A stretch of DNA of 64,000 bases from Pusillimonas sp. MFBS29 (lineage in GTDB: Bacteria; Pseudomonadota; Gammaproteobacteria; Burkholderiales; Burkholderiaceae_B). Below the pieces are notes generated by a model. It saw only the letters and a list, made by a program, of their open reading frames with translations, had not been told where the DNA came from and did no database searches. How positions within the stretch are numbered: position 1 is the stretch's first letter; every line of letters begins with the position of its first letter. This document shows positions 29,731-39,354 of this stretch, one piece after another. Location: NCBI RefSeq assembly GCF_020687695.1, contig NZ_JAJEWL010000001.1:186001-250000 (forward strand). Reading direction: 5' to 3'. The position numbers were made by a program, and so were the translations under genes.

Positions 29731-30381
29731 TCAGCGGCTCAGGCGGCTGTCCAGCTGGCGCGGCCCTGAAGGCGTAAGAATACGCGCGGTCAGGTAAGGG
29801 GCCTCTCCGGTTTCCAGTGACGTGACAGTACATGGGCCTTCAAAGCCGGTTTGCTCGAGCAGTTTCCGGATGCTTGCGGCATCGGGATGAAAGACTTCAA
29901 GTCCTTGCAGTGTGCAGCCTATGTCCTCCATGCGCAGGACGGGGTGTTGCTCGCCTGCCCACTGTATCAGAGCCGGTGCGGCGCCTTGCATGACCAGGTT
30001 GCCGTCATCGGGGATGGTGATTTGCCATGCCAGTGATCCGCGCGTCATGGCCTCTACCTGGCCCAGCGGTATTGGCGATGCCTGGCTGGCCGCCACTAGG
30101 TCATTTGTTCTGGCAACCCAGCCTGCCAGGCCGGTAGTCTGATGATGGTCGTCGCTCAGGCCAAACCAGTGGGGTCGGTCTGGCTGCTGGGCTTCCGGGT
30201 TGATGGCAATGACTTCCAGATAGCAGTCGTCGCCCAGACGCAGCAACAAGTTATGTGTGCCCATGCGGGGGTGCTCGCCGCCTGCTTCAAGTTGAACGCC
30301 CAGCGCCCGGTAAATATATTCCGATCCCGCAGCCAGTGATGATGCGGTAATGACAATGTGATCGAGTTGAGTCTTGAGCAT
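29731..30381 (-). CDS. VOC (glyoxalase fold) family protein
   Basis: A 216-residue protein of the vicinal oxygen chelate superfamily, glyoxalase-like type. It opens LDHIVITASSLAAGSEYI, with H8 in a typical metal-ligand place, and GTHNLLLRLGDDCYLEVIAIN follows. The second half is a shorter beta-alpha repeat. No substrate can be assigned. It lies 41 bp downstream of pabC on the same strand, so it may be the last gene of that transcript. Confidence 0.7.
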   Translation of the reverse strand: MLKTQLDHIVITASSLAAGSEYIYRALGVQLEAGGEHPRMGTHNLLLRLGDDCYLEVIAINPEAQQPDRPHWFGLSDDHHQTTGLAGWVARTNDLVAASQASPIPLGQVEAMTRGSLAWQITIPDDGNLVMQGAAPALIQWAGEQHPVLRMEDIGCTLQGLEVFHPDAASIRKLLEQTGFEGPCTVTSLETGEAPYLTARILTPSGPRQLDSRLSR

Positions 30382-30422
30382 GACAAATTCCTGTAGTGAG
30401 TCCCGATACTTGTGTGGAAGGA

Positions 30423-31097
30423 TTATGGCGTGGCGATGTCTTTGGCCGGCCCGTCCTGGTGCAGCACGGCATCAAGCCAGCCACGCAAGGCGTTGGAGAC
30501 ACGGATGGCTGGTGCCTCGAGAAAATCACGCCGGCTGATTACGGCTTCCGCAACAAGCCCCCGATCCAGCAAGACCTGTCTTTGTACCCCAGGCAGCAGA
30601 CCGCAGGAAAGCGGTGGTGTCAGCCAGCGGCCTGAGGCGTCCTGTATGTACACATTGCTGCGACTGGCTTCACATACTTCGTCACGGACATTGCAGTAAA
30701 CAATATCAAAGAAGGCCGGGTTTTCGGTAAGCCAGGCTTGTGTCGCGTCATACCAGGGCCTGTGCGTGGTCTTGTGCCTGAGCCAGTGGTGGTCGGCCTG
30801 CAGCGCCTCAGCCTGCATGGCAAGCAATACAGGCTGAGGGGTATCGGGCAGGGCAGCGGAAGTCAGTGTGTAGCTGCCATCCTGGCTGAGCAGCAGTCGA
30901 AGACGGTGGCTTTTGGTGCTGTCCAGTCCAGCCGCATGCTGGCGTAGTGCCGTGTCCAGGGCCATGCCGGGAGACGTGTACTCCAATGCCAGGCAAGTGG
31001 CGTTTAATCGCCGTATATGGCCTGCCAGCAAGGGTATGGCGCCGCCGGGTTCGACACGCATGGTTTCTATCAACTGTATGTTCGGGGGCGCCGTCAT
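30423..31097 (-). CDS. pabC: Aminodeoxychorismate lyase PabC-like class IV PLP enzyme
   Basis: A 224-residue fold-type IV PLP protein. The PLP lysine is most likely in RHKTTHRPWYD, and the cofactor-binding blocks EVCEASRSNVYI and LPGVQRQVLL are present. PabC releases pyruvate from aminodeoxychorismate to give p-aminobenzoate for folate. ATG 31097 overlaps the pabB stop (ATGA), which both fixes the start and supports the pathway assignment. Confidence 0.87.
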   Translation of the reverse strand: MTAPPNIQLIETMRVEPGGAIPLLAGHIRRLNATCLALEYTSPGMALDTALRQHAAGLDSTKSHRLRLLLSQDGSYTLTSAALPDTPQPVLLAMQAEALQADHHWLRHKTTHRPWYDATQAWLTENPAFFDIVYCNVRDEVCEASRSNVYIQDASGRWLTPPLSCGLLPGVQRQVLLDRGLVAEAVISRRDFLEAPAIRVSNALRGWLDAVLHQDGPAKDIATP

Positions 31098-32239
31098 GCC
31101 GTCTCCGTGAGTCCGTTTGTACCGGCCGTATTCAGCAGGCGGGCCTTCCAGAGGCACTCCTGCCATTCCTGCTCCGGCACCGAGTCGTACACGATGCCGC
31201 CTCCCACCCCAAAAATGCCGTGCCGGTCATCATGCATTTCTATAGTGCGTATGGCCACATTCAATGAGCAGTCTCCGTCGGGGGCCAGCCAGCCTATGCT
31301 GCCGCAATAAATACCGCGAGGCTGATCTTCCAGCTGCCTGATTTTTTGCATGGCAGCGATCTTGGGTGCGCCGGTAATCGAGCCGCAGGGAAACAGGGCT
31401 CGCAGCAGTTGCTCAAGGCCGACATCAGGTGCCTGGGCGGTGATGGTCGATGTTAATGTCCAGACGGAAGGGTATTGTTCCAGTGTGAACAGCTTTTCTA
31501 CCTTGACCGAGCCGGGCGTGGCCACGCGGCCCAGATCATTGCGCAGCAGGTCGACGATCATGAGGTTTTCGGCACGATTTTTTTCACTGTGCAGCAACTC
31601 CTGGGCCGAAGCCTGGTCCTGTGCCGCATCGGCATGGCGCGGTGCCGTGCCTTTCATGGGGCGCACTGTCAGCGTTGTGCCCTGGCGCGCAATAAAAAGC
31701 TCGGGCGAAAACGAGAGCAGGCTGCGTCCGTCGTCTTCCACATAAGCGGAATGGGCAGCGGGGTGCCTGGCGGCAATCCGTCGATAAAGCTCTTGCGGAG
31801 GCACCTGGCTTTCGATGGCGATCGGGAAGGTGTAGTTGGTCTGGTACAGATCTCCCTGGGCTATGCATGCACGCAAGGTGTGTATGTCGGCCAGGTAGCG
31901 TTGGGTGTCTATCAGGGGGCGTGACGCCAGAACAGAAGCTGAGCCCGTTTCGGGCGCAGTCCATACGGCTTGCGGCTGTGCCTGTTCAAAGGCCAGTGCG
32001 GTAAAACGGGGTCGTGCTGCCGCGTCGGAATTCATTGCCGCAGGCATGAGGGCGGGCTCCAGCCACGCGCCCAGCTCGTAATCCAGCAGCAAGGCCAGCC
32101 ACAAGCCTTGCTGCTGGGCCTCGATGATTTGCGCAAAGGCGGCGTCGAGCTCCGGGGCCGCCTTTGCTGTGATACGGTGGCTGAATCCGGTCAGTTCCAG
32201 GGCCTGGCCCGACAGGCGGTTTTCAAATCGGCAAAGCAT
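31094..32239 (-). CDS. pabB: Aminodeoxychorismate synthase component I
   Basis: A 381-residue chorismate-binding enzyme. The C-terminal half carries the family core: VRPMKGTAPRHAD (the Lys of the MKGT motif marks PabB rather than TrpE), ENLMIVDLLRNDLGRV, LFPCGSITGAPKIAAMQ and RGIYCGSIGW. It aminates chorismate with ammonia from a PabA partner, which is not in the window. It overlaps pabC by 4 bp and follows the long uvrA gene by 11 bp, so the three may form one transcript. Confidence 0.92.
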   Translation of the reverse strand: MLCRFENRLSGQALELTGFSHRITAKAAPELDAAFAQIIEAQQQGLWLALLLDYELGAWLEPALMPAAMNSDAAARPRFTALAFEQAQPQAVWTAPETGSASVLASRPLIDTQRYLADIHTLRACIAQGDLYQTNYTFPIAIESQVPPQELYRRIAARHPAAHSAYVEDDGRSLLSFSPELFIARQGTTLTVRPMKGTAPRHADAAQDQASAQELLHSEKNRAENLMIVDLLRNDLGRVATPGSVKVEKLFTLEQYPSVWTLTSTITAQAPDVGLEQLLRALFPCGSITGAPKIAAMQKIRQLEDQPRGIYCGSIGWLAPDGDCSLNVAIRTIEMHDDRHGIFGVGGGIVYDSVPEQEWQECLWKARLLNTAGTNGLTETA

Positions 32240-32250
32240 GTCAACAGGCC

Positions 32251-35200
32251 CTAGCTCGATGTTTGCTTCAGGAACGCTTCCAGTGCCGCTCCGGTATGCG
32301 AGACGTCCTTAAGGCTGATGACCTGCTCGGGTGTGCCCTGCGCAACCAGATAGCCACCACCGTTTCCGCCCTCCGGACCCAGGTCCAGTACCCAGTCAGC
32401 TTCAGCGACTATATCCAGATTGTGTTCGATGACCAGCACGGTATTGCCGGCATCCACCAGGCGATGCAGTACATGTATCAGCTTCTCGACGTCGGCAGTC
32501 GACAAGCCCACGGTGGGTTCGTCCAGCACATATAAGGTGTGCGGAATCCGGGAAGCACGGCCGGTCTTGATCACACCTTCCGTTAGGCGTGCCTTGGCCA
32601 GTTCCGCCACCAGCTTTATGCGCTGCGCTTCGCCGCCCGACAGGGTGGGCGAGGGCTGGCCCAGGGTCAGATAGCCCAGCCCGACGTCCTGCATCAGCTG
32701 CAAAATGCGTGAAATTCTGGAATGTGCGGCGAAGAATTCCACTGCTTCATCCACTTCCATGCGCAGGACTTCTCCCGCGCTTTTGCCGCGCCACGTTACG
32801 CTCAGGGTGTCGCGGTTGAATCGCTCGCCATTGCAGCCGTCGCATAGCACCTTGACGTCAGGCAGGAAGCTCATTTCTATGGTGCGCAGGCCCTGACCTT
32901 CGCACACCGGACAACGACCCTCACCGGTATTGAAGGAAAAGCGCGCAGCGGTCCAGCCGCGTATCCGGGCTTCGCGCGTATCGGCGAAAAGCTTGCGCAC
33001 GTCATCCCAGAAGCCCACGTAGGTGGCCGGACACGAGCGCGGAGTCTTGCCTATGGGGGTTTGATCGACTTCCAGCACGCGGTCGATTGCTTCCCAACCG
33101 GTGATGCCGGTGCAGCCCTGCCATGGCGGATCCTTGCGCTGCGAAACGGCCTGTGCAAGGTTATCGAGCAACACGTCGCGGGCCAGTGTGGATTTGCCAG
33201 ATCCCGAGACGCCGGTGACGACGCTCAGTCGTCCAACCGGAAGCTGTGCCTCGACGTTGTGCAGATTATGCAAATGTGCGCCCTGTACCGTGACCATGGG
33301 TGTGTCGCTGGTGACGGCACGGCGTGCCTGCAAGGGGTGTGACAGGGGATGCTTCAGGTAGCGGCCGGTAACGGATGTGGGACTGTCCATCAGGTCTTGT
33401 GCCGTGCCTTGTGCAACCACCATGCCGCCCCGCGTACCAGCCCCCGGGCCGATGTCAATAATATGCGATGCCCGTCGTATGGTGTCTTCGTCGTGCTCGA
33501 CCACAACCAGCGTATTGCCATTGCCCTCCAGCGTTGCCAGGGCATTGAGCAGGATCTGGTTGTCGCGCGAATGCAGGCCTATGGTGGGCTCGTCCAGCAC
33601 ATAGCAGACACCTTGCAGATTGGAGCCCAGTTGGGCTGCCAGTCGTATGCGCTGTGCTTCGCCTCCCGAAAGGGTGGGGGCGGCGCGATCCAGCGCCAGG
33701 TAGCCTAGCCCGACTTCCCGCATGAAGTTAAGCCTGCCCTTGATTTCGGCCAGTATGTCTCGCGTGATTTCGCCTTCACGTCCGCGAATGATCAGGCCAT
33801 CGAAAAACACCTGCGCGTCAGATACCGGCATGGCGGCCAGTTCGGCGATGGATCGTCCGCGCCACAAAAAGGCGCGGGAAACCGGGTTAAGACGCTCGCC
33901 ATGGCAACTGGTGCAGGCCGCGGTGCTGCCTTCGTACCATGCATTCCATGCGGTTTCTTCGCCGGTTTGTTCGGCGTCGAACCCCGTCAGTTGCAGGCCG
34001 GTACCAAAGCAGCTGGTGCACCAGCCATGTTTGGAGTTGTAGCTGAACATGCGCGGATCCGGCTCGGGAAAGCTGGTGCCGCAACTTGGGCATGCACGTT
34101 TGACGGAAAAATGCCTTTGCTCTGCAGATGCGTTGGGGCTGGCGCTGCGGCGCTCATCCAGGCTGGCGGCCTGTGGGGCAGACAGGTCCAGCAATATGCT
34201 CATGGAGCCCTGGCCGTGTTCGAGTGCGCTGCGCACGGCCTCACGCAGTGCTGCCTCTTGCCCGGCATCGACCACCAGATCGGCGACGGGCAGCTCCAGT
34301 GTGTGTTCTTTATAGCGATCCAGCCTGGGCCACGGGGTTACCGGTATGAATTCGCCGTCAACGCGCAAATGGGTATGACCTTTGCCGGCGGCCCACTTGG
34401 CCAGATCGGTGTAATAGCCTTTGCGTGCGCTGACCAGCGGCGCGAGTATGCCTATATGGCGGCCCTTGCAGTCCTTCAGTATCTGGGCAACGATCTGTTC
34501 GGCTTTCTGCGGTTCGACGGCCACATTGCAGGTGGGGCACATTTGGGTGCCCAGCTTCACATACAGCAGACGCAGAAAATGATGGATCTCGGTCATGGTG
34601 GCGACCGTTGATTTGCGGCCTCCACGGCTGGTACGTTGCTCGATGGCGACGGTGGGCGGTATGCCGTAAATGGCATCCACATCAGGTTTGCCTGCAGGCT
34701 GCACAATGGCCCGGGCATAGGCATTGAGCGATTCCAGGTAGCGACGCTGTCCTTCGTTGAAAAGTATGTCGAAAGCCAGCGTTGACTTGCCCGATCCCGA
34801 CACACCTGTAATCACGGTAAACGTATCGTGCGGAATGCTGACGTTGATGCCCTTCAGGTTGTGCTCACGCGCATTGACCAAGTCTATGCTCGAGCCCTGG
34901 CCGCGCTTGCGCCGCAGGGCGGTCTGCAGTGGCGTGCCGGCCCCGTCCTGATAGCGTGGCGCAGGCTCGGCCAGCTGTCTGGCTTGCTGCGACTTGTCTT
35001 CGTAGACAATGGCGCTGGTGTAGTCGGCCAAGGCCTGGCCGGTATGTGATGCCTTGTTCTGCATCAGGTCTTGCGGGGTGCCGGTGCCTACGATGTATCC
35101 GCCGCCGTCGCCCCCTTCAGGCCCCAGGTCTATCAGCCAGTCGGCTGCGCGGATCACGTCCAGATTGTGTTCGATGATCAGCAGTGAGTGACCGGCGGCC

Positions 35201-37974
35201 AACAGCTTGCGGAAAGCGCGCATCAGGCGGGCCACGTCATCGAAATGCAGGCCTGTCGTGGGCTCGTCGAAAAGAAAAAGGCTGCCTTTCTTGGCCACCT
35301 TGGCGGACGATATGCCGCTGCGGGCGGCCGTGGCCAGATGTCCGGCCAGCTTGAGGCGCTGGGCCTCGCCACCTGACAGGGTCGGCACCGGCTGACCCAG
35401 GCGCACGTACTCCAGGCCCACGTCGGCCAGGGGGGCCAGTGCCCACTGCACGTCGCGCAGACCACTGAAGAAGCCCAGGGCTTCGCTGATGGTCATCTCC
35501 AGGACTTCGTCTATCGAGGCGCTGCGGCCCAGATGTTCGACACGCACCTCTTGTATTTCAGGACGAAAGCGCTTGCCGTCGCAATCGGGGCAGCGCAGGT
35601 AGACGTCGGACAGAAACTGCATTTCAACGTGCTCGAAGCCGGTGCCGCTGCAGGTCGGGCAGCGCCCGTCGCCGGTATTGAAGCTGAAGGTGCCCGCGGT
35701 ATAGCCGCGCTCTTTGGACAGCGCAGCCTGGGCGAACAGCTTGCGTATGGCATCGAAAGCGCCGACATAGCTGGCCGGGTTGGAACGTGCCGTCTTGCCT
35801 ATGGGGCTTTGGTCCACCATGACGACTTCCGCCAGCTGTTCCGCGCCCAGCAGGTGATCGTACTCGCCCGGCGCCTCGGTGGGCTTGCCCTGCTGCTTGA
35901 GCAGGGCCGGATGAAGCACATCCTGGATGAGTGTGGATTTGCCCGAGCCTGATACGCCGGTCACGCAGACCAGTCGTCCCAGCGGCACGGACAAGGAGAC
36001 GTTCTTCAGATTATTGGCCCTGGCGCCTTCCAGGATTAGCCTGGGCGTGTTGTCGGCCACCGGCATGGGGCGCGGCGCCTCGACGCGCAGGCGGCTGCCC
36101 AGATAGTTTCCGGTCAGGGTGTTGGCGTTGCGAAGCTGTTCCGGCTTGCCGTCGAATACGACCTGGCCGCCGCGCTCGCCGGGTCCGGGACCCATGTCGA
36201 TGATCCGGTCGGCGGCGATCATGACCTGGGGGTCGTGTTCGACCACGACCAGGGTATTGCCATTGGCACGCAAACGATGCATGACCTGGACTACGCGATG
36301 CATATCGCGCGGATGAAGGCCGATGGAGGGTTCGTCGAGCACGAATAGTGTGTTGACCAGCGAGGTGCCCAGGGCCGTGGTCAGATTGATGCGCTGGACT
36401 TCACCGCCCGACAGGGTCCGGCTCTGGCGATCCAGCGACAAATACCCCAGACCCACATCACACAGAAATTTCAGCCGGTTGCGGACCTCGTCCAGCAGCA
36501 ACTCGATGGCGGCATCCATGCTGGCGCCAAAGCTGATGTCCGCAAAGTAGTCTTTTACCCGGCTGATGGGCAGGCGCATCAGGTCGTGTATGCCTAGTCC
36601 GGGCAGGGTGTTGAGCTGTTCACGGCTCCATTGCGCATGCACCGGCATGAAGCGCGGATAGTTGTCGTCGGTATCGGCGATCTGGCTGCCAAGACGCCAT
36701 AGCGTTGCATCCGGCTTGAGCCGGGCGCCGCCACAAGCGGGGCAGGGCGTGTAGCTGCGGTACTTGGAAAGCAGCACGCGCACATGCATTTTGTAGGCCC
36801 GTGACTCCAGCCAGTCGAAGAATCGCTGTGCCCCATACCACTGGGTTTTCCAGGCGTTGTTACCGCCTTTCCAGTCAGGGGTGCCTCCGATGACCCATTC
36901 CTTTTCCTGTTCGGTCAGATCTTCCCAGGGCGTATCAAGACGTATGCCGGCAGCCGGTGCGTACTGCTCCATTTCGGTCTGGCATTCGTTGTAGCTCTTG
37001 GTTTGCCAGGGTTTGATGGCGCCACCACGCAGTGTTCTCTTTTCGTCCGGAACGACCAGCCCGTAGTCTATGCCCATGACGCGTCCGAAGCCGCGGCATG
37101 ATTCGCAGGCACCCAGCGGGGAGTTGAAGGAAAATGTGCTGGGCAGCGGCGTTCCGTATTCGATATTGCAGGCAGCGCAATGCAGGCGGTTGCTGAAGCG
37201 CCACACGGTTTCCTGGCCGTCTTCTGTGTCGGGCAGCGCGTGAATGGCAATATGGCCATCGCCTTGACGCAGCGCCGTGTCGAGGGCCTCCATGACGCGC
37301 TCGGGCTCGGCGGAGCCGTGGCGGAACCTGTCCTGCACCACATGCAGCACCCGCAGTTTCTCTGCCTTGGGGACGCGCTTGCTTTTGCCTTTGGCCGGAG
37401 CAGGCGTATGCATGCGCATCTCTTCATGATGGATGCGTGTGTAACCCTGCTGTTCCAGAAAGCCACGGACTTCTTCTTCGGTGTAGTTGGCGGGAATGAC
37501 GATGGGAAAGGTAATTACCAGACGGGGATCGCCGGCTTCGGGTGCGCGTACAGCAAGGTGTTGCTGTATGGATCCGGGGTTGTCGCGTTGCACGCGCTGG
37601 CCGCAACACTGGCAGTAAAGCCGGCCCAGACGGGCGAAAAGCAGTTTCAGGTGATCATTCAGCTCGGTCATGGTGCCGACCGTACTGCGTGAATTACGGA
37701 CCGGATTGACCTGGTCTATGGCGATCGCGGGCAGTATGCCCTCGATGCGTTCGACCTGTGGTTTGTCCATGCGGTCCAGGAACTGCCGGGCATAGGGGGA
37801 AAATGTTTCCACATAGCGGCGCTGGCCTTCGGCGTACAGGGTATCGAAAGCCAGCGAACTTTTGCCGGATCCGGATACGCCCGTCACGACCAGGAGTTCG
37901 CCGGTGTTGATGGACACATCAAGGTTCTTGAGGCTGTTCTGGCGTGCGCCGAAAATGCGGATATGTGAGCTCAT
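32251..37974 (-). CDS. Double-length UvrA-like protein (two fused UvrA modules)
   Basis: A 1907-residue protein, about twice the normal UvrA length of about 940. Module 1 (about 1-1010) and module 2 (about 1025-1907) each start with a UvrA opening (NSLKNLDVSI ... GVSGSGKSSLAFD; HNLKGINVSI ... GVSGSGKSTLAFD). Each module holds two ABC ATPase halves, so four LSGGEVQR/LSGGEAQR signatures are present, with zinc-knuckle cysteines such as CPTCSGTGF...CPDCDGKRF and CPVCEGQGL...CDGCNGERF. Single UvrA recognises bulky DNA damage as a dimer; this chain could fold as a covalent dimer. It is probably an accessory paralogue beside an ordinary UvrA encoded elsewhere. I see no LexA box upstream. Confidence 0.93.
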   Translation of the reverse strand: MSSHIRIFGARQNSLKNLDVSINTGELLVVTGVSGSGKSSLAFDTLYAEGQRRYVETFSPYARQFLDRMDKPQVERIEGILPAIAIDQVNPVRNSRSTVGTMTELNDHLKLLFARLGRLYCQCCGQRVQRDNPGSIQQHLAVRAPEAGDPRLVITFPIVIPANYTEEEVRGFLEQQGYTRIHHEEMRMHTPAPAKGKSKRVPKAEKLRVLHVVQDRFRHGSAEPERVMEALDTALRQGDGHIAIHALPDTEDGQETVWRFSNRLHCAACNIEYGTPLPSTFSFNSPLGACESCRGFGRVMGIDYGLVVPDEKRTLRGGAIKPWQTKSYNECQTEMEQYAPAAGIRLDTPWEDLTEQEKEWVIGGTPDWKGGNNAWKTQWYGAQRFFDWLESRAYKMHVRVLLSKYRSYTPCPACGGARLKPDATLWRLGSQIADTDDNYPRFMPVHAQWSREQLNTLPGLGIHDLMRLPISRVKDYFADISFGASMDAAIELLLDEVRNRLKFLCDVGLGYLSLDRQSRTLSGGEVQRINLTTALGTSLVNTLFVLDEPSIGLHPRDMHRVVQVMHRLRANGNTLVVVEHDPQVMIAADRIIDMGPGPGERGGQVVFDGKPEQLRNANTLTGNYLGSRLRVEAPRPMPVADNTPRLILEGARANNLKNVSLSVPLGRLVCVTGVSGSGKSTLIQDVLHPALLKQQGKPTEAPGEYDHLLGAEQLAEVVMVDQSPIGKTARSNPASYVGAFDAIRKLFAQAALSKERGYTAGTFSFNTGDGRCPTCSGTGFEHVEMQFLSDVYLRCPDCDGKRFRPEIQEVRVEHLGRSASIDEVLEMTISEALGFFSGLRDVQWALAPLADVGLEYVRLGQPVPTLSGGEAQRLKLAGHLATAARSGISSAKVAKKGSLFLFDEPTTGLHFDDVARLMRAFRKLLAAGHSLLIIEHNLDVIRAADWLIDLGPEGGDGGGYIVGTGTPQDLMQNKASHTGQALADYTSAIVYEDKSQQARQLAEPAPRYQDGAGTPLQTALRRKRGQGSSIDLVNAREHNLKGINVSIPHDTFTVITGVSGSGKSTLAFDILFNEGQRRYLESLNAYARAIVQPAGKPDVDAIYGIPPTVAIEQRTSRGGRKSTVATMTEIHHFLRLLYVKLGTQMCPTCNVAVEPQKAEQIVAQILKDCKGRHIGILAPLVSARKGYYTDLAKWAAGKGHTHLRVDGEFIPVTPWPRLDRYKEHTLELPVADLVVDAGQEAALREAVRSALEHGQGSMSILLDLSAPQAASLDERRSASPNASAEQRHFSVKRACPSCGTSFPEPDPRMFSYNSKHGWCTSCFGTGLQLTGFDAEQTGEETAWNAWYEGSTAACTSCHGERLNPVSRAFLWRGRSIAELAAMPVSDAQVFFDGLIIRGREGEITRDILAEIKGRLNFMREVGLGYLALDRAAPTLSGGEAQRIRLAAQLGSNLQGVCYVLDEPTIGLHSRDNQILLNALATLEGNGNTLVVVEHDEDTIRRASHIIDIGPGAGTRGGMVVAQGTAQDLMDSPTSVTGRYLKHPLSHPLQARRAVTSDTPMVTVQGAHLHNLHNVEAQLPVGRLSVVTGVSGSGKSTLARDVLLDNLAQAVSQRKDPPWQGCTGITGWEAIDRVLEVDQTPIGKTPRSCPATYVGFWDDVRKLFADTREARIRGWTAARFSFNTGEGRCPVCEGQGLRTIEMSFLPDVKVLCDGCNGERFNRDTLSVTWRGKSAGEVLRMEVDEAVEFFAAHSRISRILQLMQDVGLGYLTLGQPSPTLSGGEAQRIKLVAELAKARLTEGVIKTGRASRIPHTLYVLDEPTVGLSTADVEKLIHVLHRLVDAGNTVLVIEHNLDIVAEADWVLDLGPEGGNGGGYLVAQGTPEQVISLKDVSHTGAALEAFLKQTSS

Positions 37975-38021
37975 TTCGCTATGATAATCGTTCTTGCGTT
38001 GCGACTTTTTGAAGCTGGTTT

Positions 38022-38051
38022 TTGTGGAATTGACCCATTTTGGGGTAGAAT
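38022..38051 (+). promoter_or_regulatory. Sigma70-like promoter for the 42-residue basic protein gene
   Basis: TTGTGG, 18 bp, TAGAAT at 38022-38027 and 38046-38051. It lies in the divergent region between uvrA and the small gene and would give a leader of about 60 nt. Confidence 0.5.
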
Positions 38052-38117
38052 CATGGGTTAACTGAATTTTTAGGACCGCGTCTTTGCGTGCCTTCTACAC
38101 ACAGATCGGAGATCATC

Positions 38118-38246
38118 ATGGCAGAAATCAAACGTACGCGTCGCAATACTCTTGAACGTCGTTGCCTTGGCAAAGCATTCAAGCGCCTTTTCGTTCGCGC
38201 ACCCAAGGGCGTTTTCAAGATGCTGGAAAAGGTCAAACGCGTCTAA
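38118..38246 (+). CDS. Small, highly basic 42-residue protein (unrecognised)
   Basis: A 42-residue protein beginning MAEIKRTRRNTLERR and ending KMLEKVKRV, with 7 Lys, 8 Arg and only 3 Glu (net charge about +12) and one Cys (C16). I do not recognise the family; it is not ribosomal protein S21. The gene looks real: GGAG is placed six bases before the ATG, a promoter-like pair lies upstream, and a hairpin (38250-38288) and then a strong terminator follow. The pattern of basic residues with spaced Leu, Phe and Val (about 19-41) could form an amphipathic helix that binds nucleic acid or membrane. It is its own transcription unit between uvrA and a glycosyltransferase gene. Confidence 0.75.
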   Translation: MAEIKRTRRNTLERRCLGKAFKRLFVRAPKGVFKMLEKVKRV

Positions 38247-38307
38247 GGTGATACCCTGCCGGTAAAGGCCGCCCGCCTTTCCGGTATCAAGACGTAACGA
38301 TGGCAAG

Positions 38308-38341
38308 AAATCCGCAGATCCTGTGTCTGCGGATTTTTTTT
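38308..38341 (+). terminator. Rho-independent terminator after the 42-residue gene
   Basis: Stem TCCGCAGA / TCTGCGGA (38311-38318 and 38326-38333), extended by AAA/TTT, loop TCCTGTG, then eight T's. It ends the small-gene transcript before the glycosyltransferase gene. Confidence 0.88.
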
Positions 38342-38424
38342 GTCCTATCATGACCCATGGAGAGGGGAAAAATGGCGTGGCACAGCATATTCAGGCCCGC
38401 CTTTCATAATTAAAGAAGATCAGC

Positions 38425-39348
38425 ATGTCGAATTGGCGCCATCTTTTTACGGTTGTGACACCAACCTACAACCGGGCCCATACGCTGGAACGGGTCTATG
38501 AATCTCTGTGCGAACAATCGTTCCAGGATTTCGAGTGGGTGATTGTCGACGACGGCTCCACTGACGAAACCAGGCCCATGGTAATGCGCTGGCAACAGGA
38601 AGCCAGTTTTCCCATCCACTATATGTGGCAAAAGAACCAGCACAAGAAAACCGCATTCAACCGAGGGGTCCGGAAAGCCAGTGGCGAGCTTGTGGTCGCA
38701 CTGGACAGCGATGACAGTCTGGATACCAATGCGCTGTACGCCATGGCCACGGTCTGGCGTGACATACCGCTAAACGAACGCGACCGTTTTGTGGCGATTA
38801 CAGGCTTATGTGCCCGCCCCAATGGTCATATTGTGGGCGATATGTTCCCCAGCGATCTGATCGATGCGTCGTCGCTCGACATGACTTTCAAATATCACGT
38901 CAAAGGCGAGAAATTCGGCTGCTTGCGCACCGATGTGCTGCTGCGCTTTCCCTTTCCCGAAGAAATTGCCGGTTTTGTACCCGAAAGCCTGGTGTGGCGT
39001 GCCATCGCCCGCGCAGGCTATCTGACGCGCTTTGTCAATCAGGTATTCCGGGTTTATCACGACAGCCACGACTCCATTTCCGGCCAGGGCCGCGACGGGC
39101 AGCAGCATGCGCTGGGATTGTGGCTGCTGGCTCATGACACGGTCGTCGAGTGCTTGCCGTGGTTCCGCTACCGTCCTCAGGCATTCCTGATGGCGGCAGC
39201 GCGTTACACGCGATTTTCCATGCACCTGAGGCGTGGCAGGCAGACGCTGCCACAGGGAAGGTCGCTGCATGGCTGGGCATCAAGGGCGCTGGTGGGTCTG
39301 ATGTGGCCGGTAGGGTGCCTGCTGTATGTGCGGGATCGGGTGCGCTAG
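38425..39348 (+). CDS. Family 2 glycosyltransferase
   Basis: A 307-residue GT-A fold glycosyltransferase. TVVTPTYNRAHTLERVYESL opens the domain, VIVDDGSTDETR binds the nucleotide sugar and ALDSDDSL holds the DxD metal motif. EIAGFVPESLVWRAIARAG lies in the acceptor region. A hydrophobic patch near the C-terminus (VGLMWPVGCLLYV) may touch the membrane. The sugar and acceptor are unknown, and no other cell-surface polysaccharide gene lies nearby, so it is an isolated gene. Confidence 0.85.
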   Translation: MSNWRHLFTVVTPTYNRAHTLERVYESLCEQSFQDFEWVIVDDGSTDETRPMVMRWQQEASFPIHYMWQKNQHKKTAFNRGVRKASGELVVALDSDDSLDTNALYAMATVWRDIPLNERDRFVAITGLCARPNGHIVGDMFPSDLIDASSLDMTFKYHVKGEKFGCLRTDVLLRFPFPEEIAGFVPESLVWRAIARAGYLTRFVNQVFRVYHDSHDSISGQGRDGQQHALGLWLLAHDTVVECLPWFRYRPQAFLMAAARYTRFSMHLRRGRQTLPQGRSLHGWASRALVGLMWPVGCLLYVRDRVR

Positions 39349-39354
39349 CAAGGC

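Noticed and set aside
38031-38051. TTGACC ... TAGAAT as the promoter pair of the 42-residue gene
   Set aside because: The spacing is only 10 bp; TTGTGG with 18 bp fits much better.
37975-38117. LexA (SOS) box upstream of the long uvrA
   Set aside because: No CTG-N10-CAG sequence close to the consensus is present in the upstream region.
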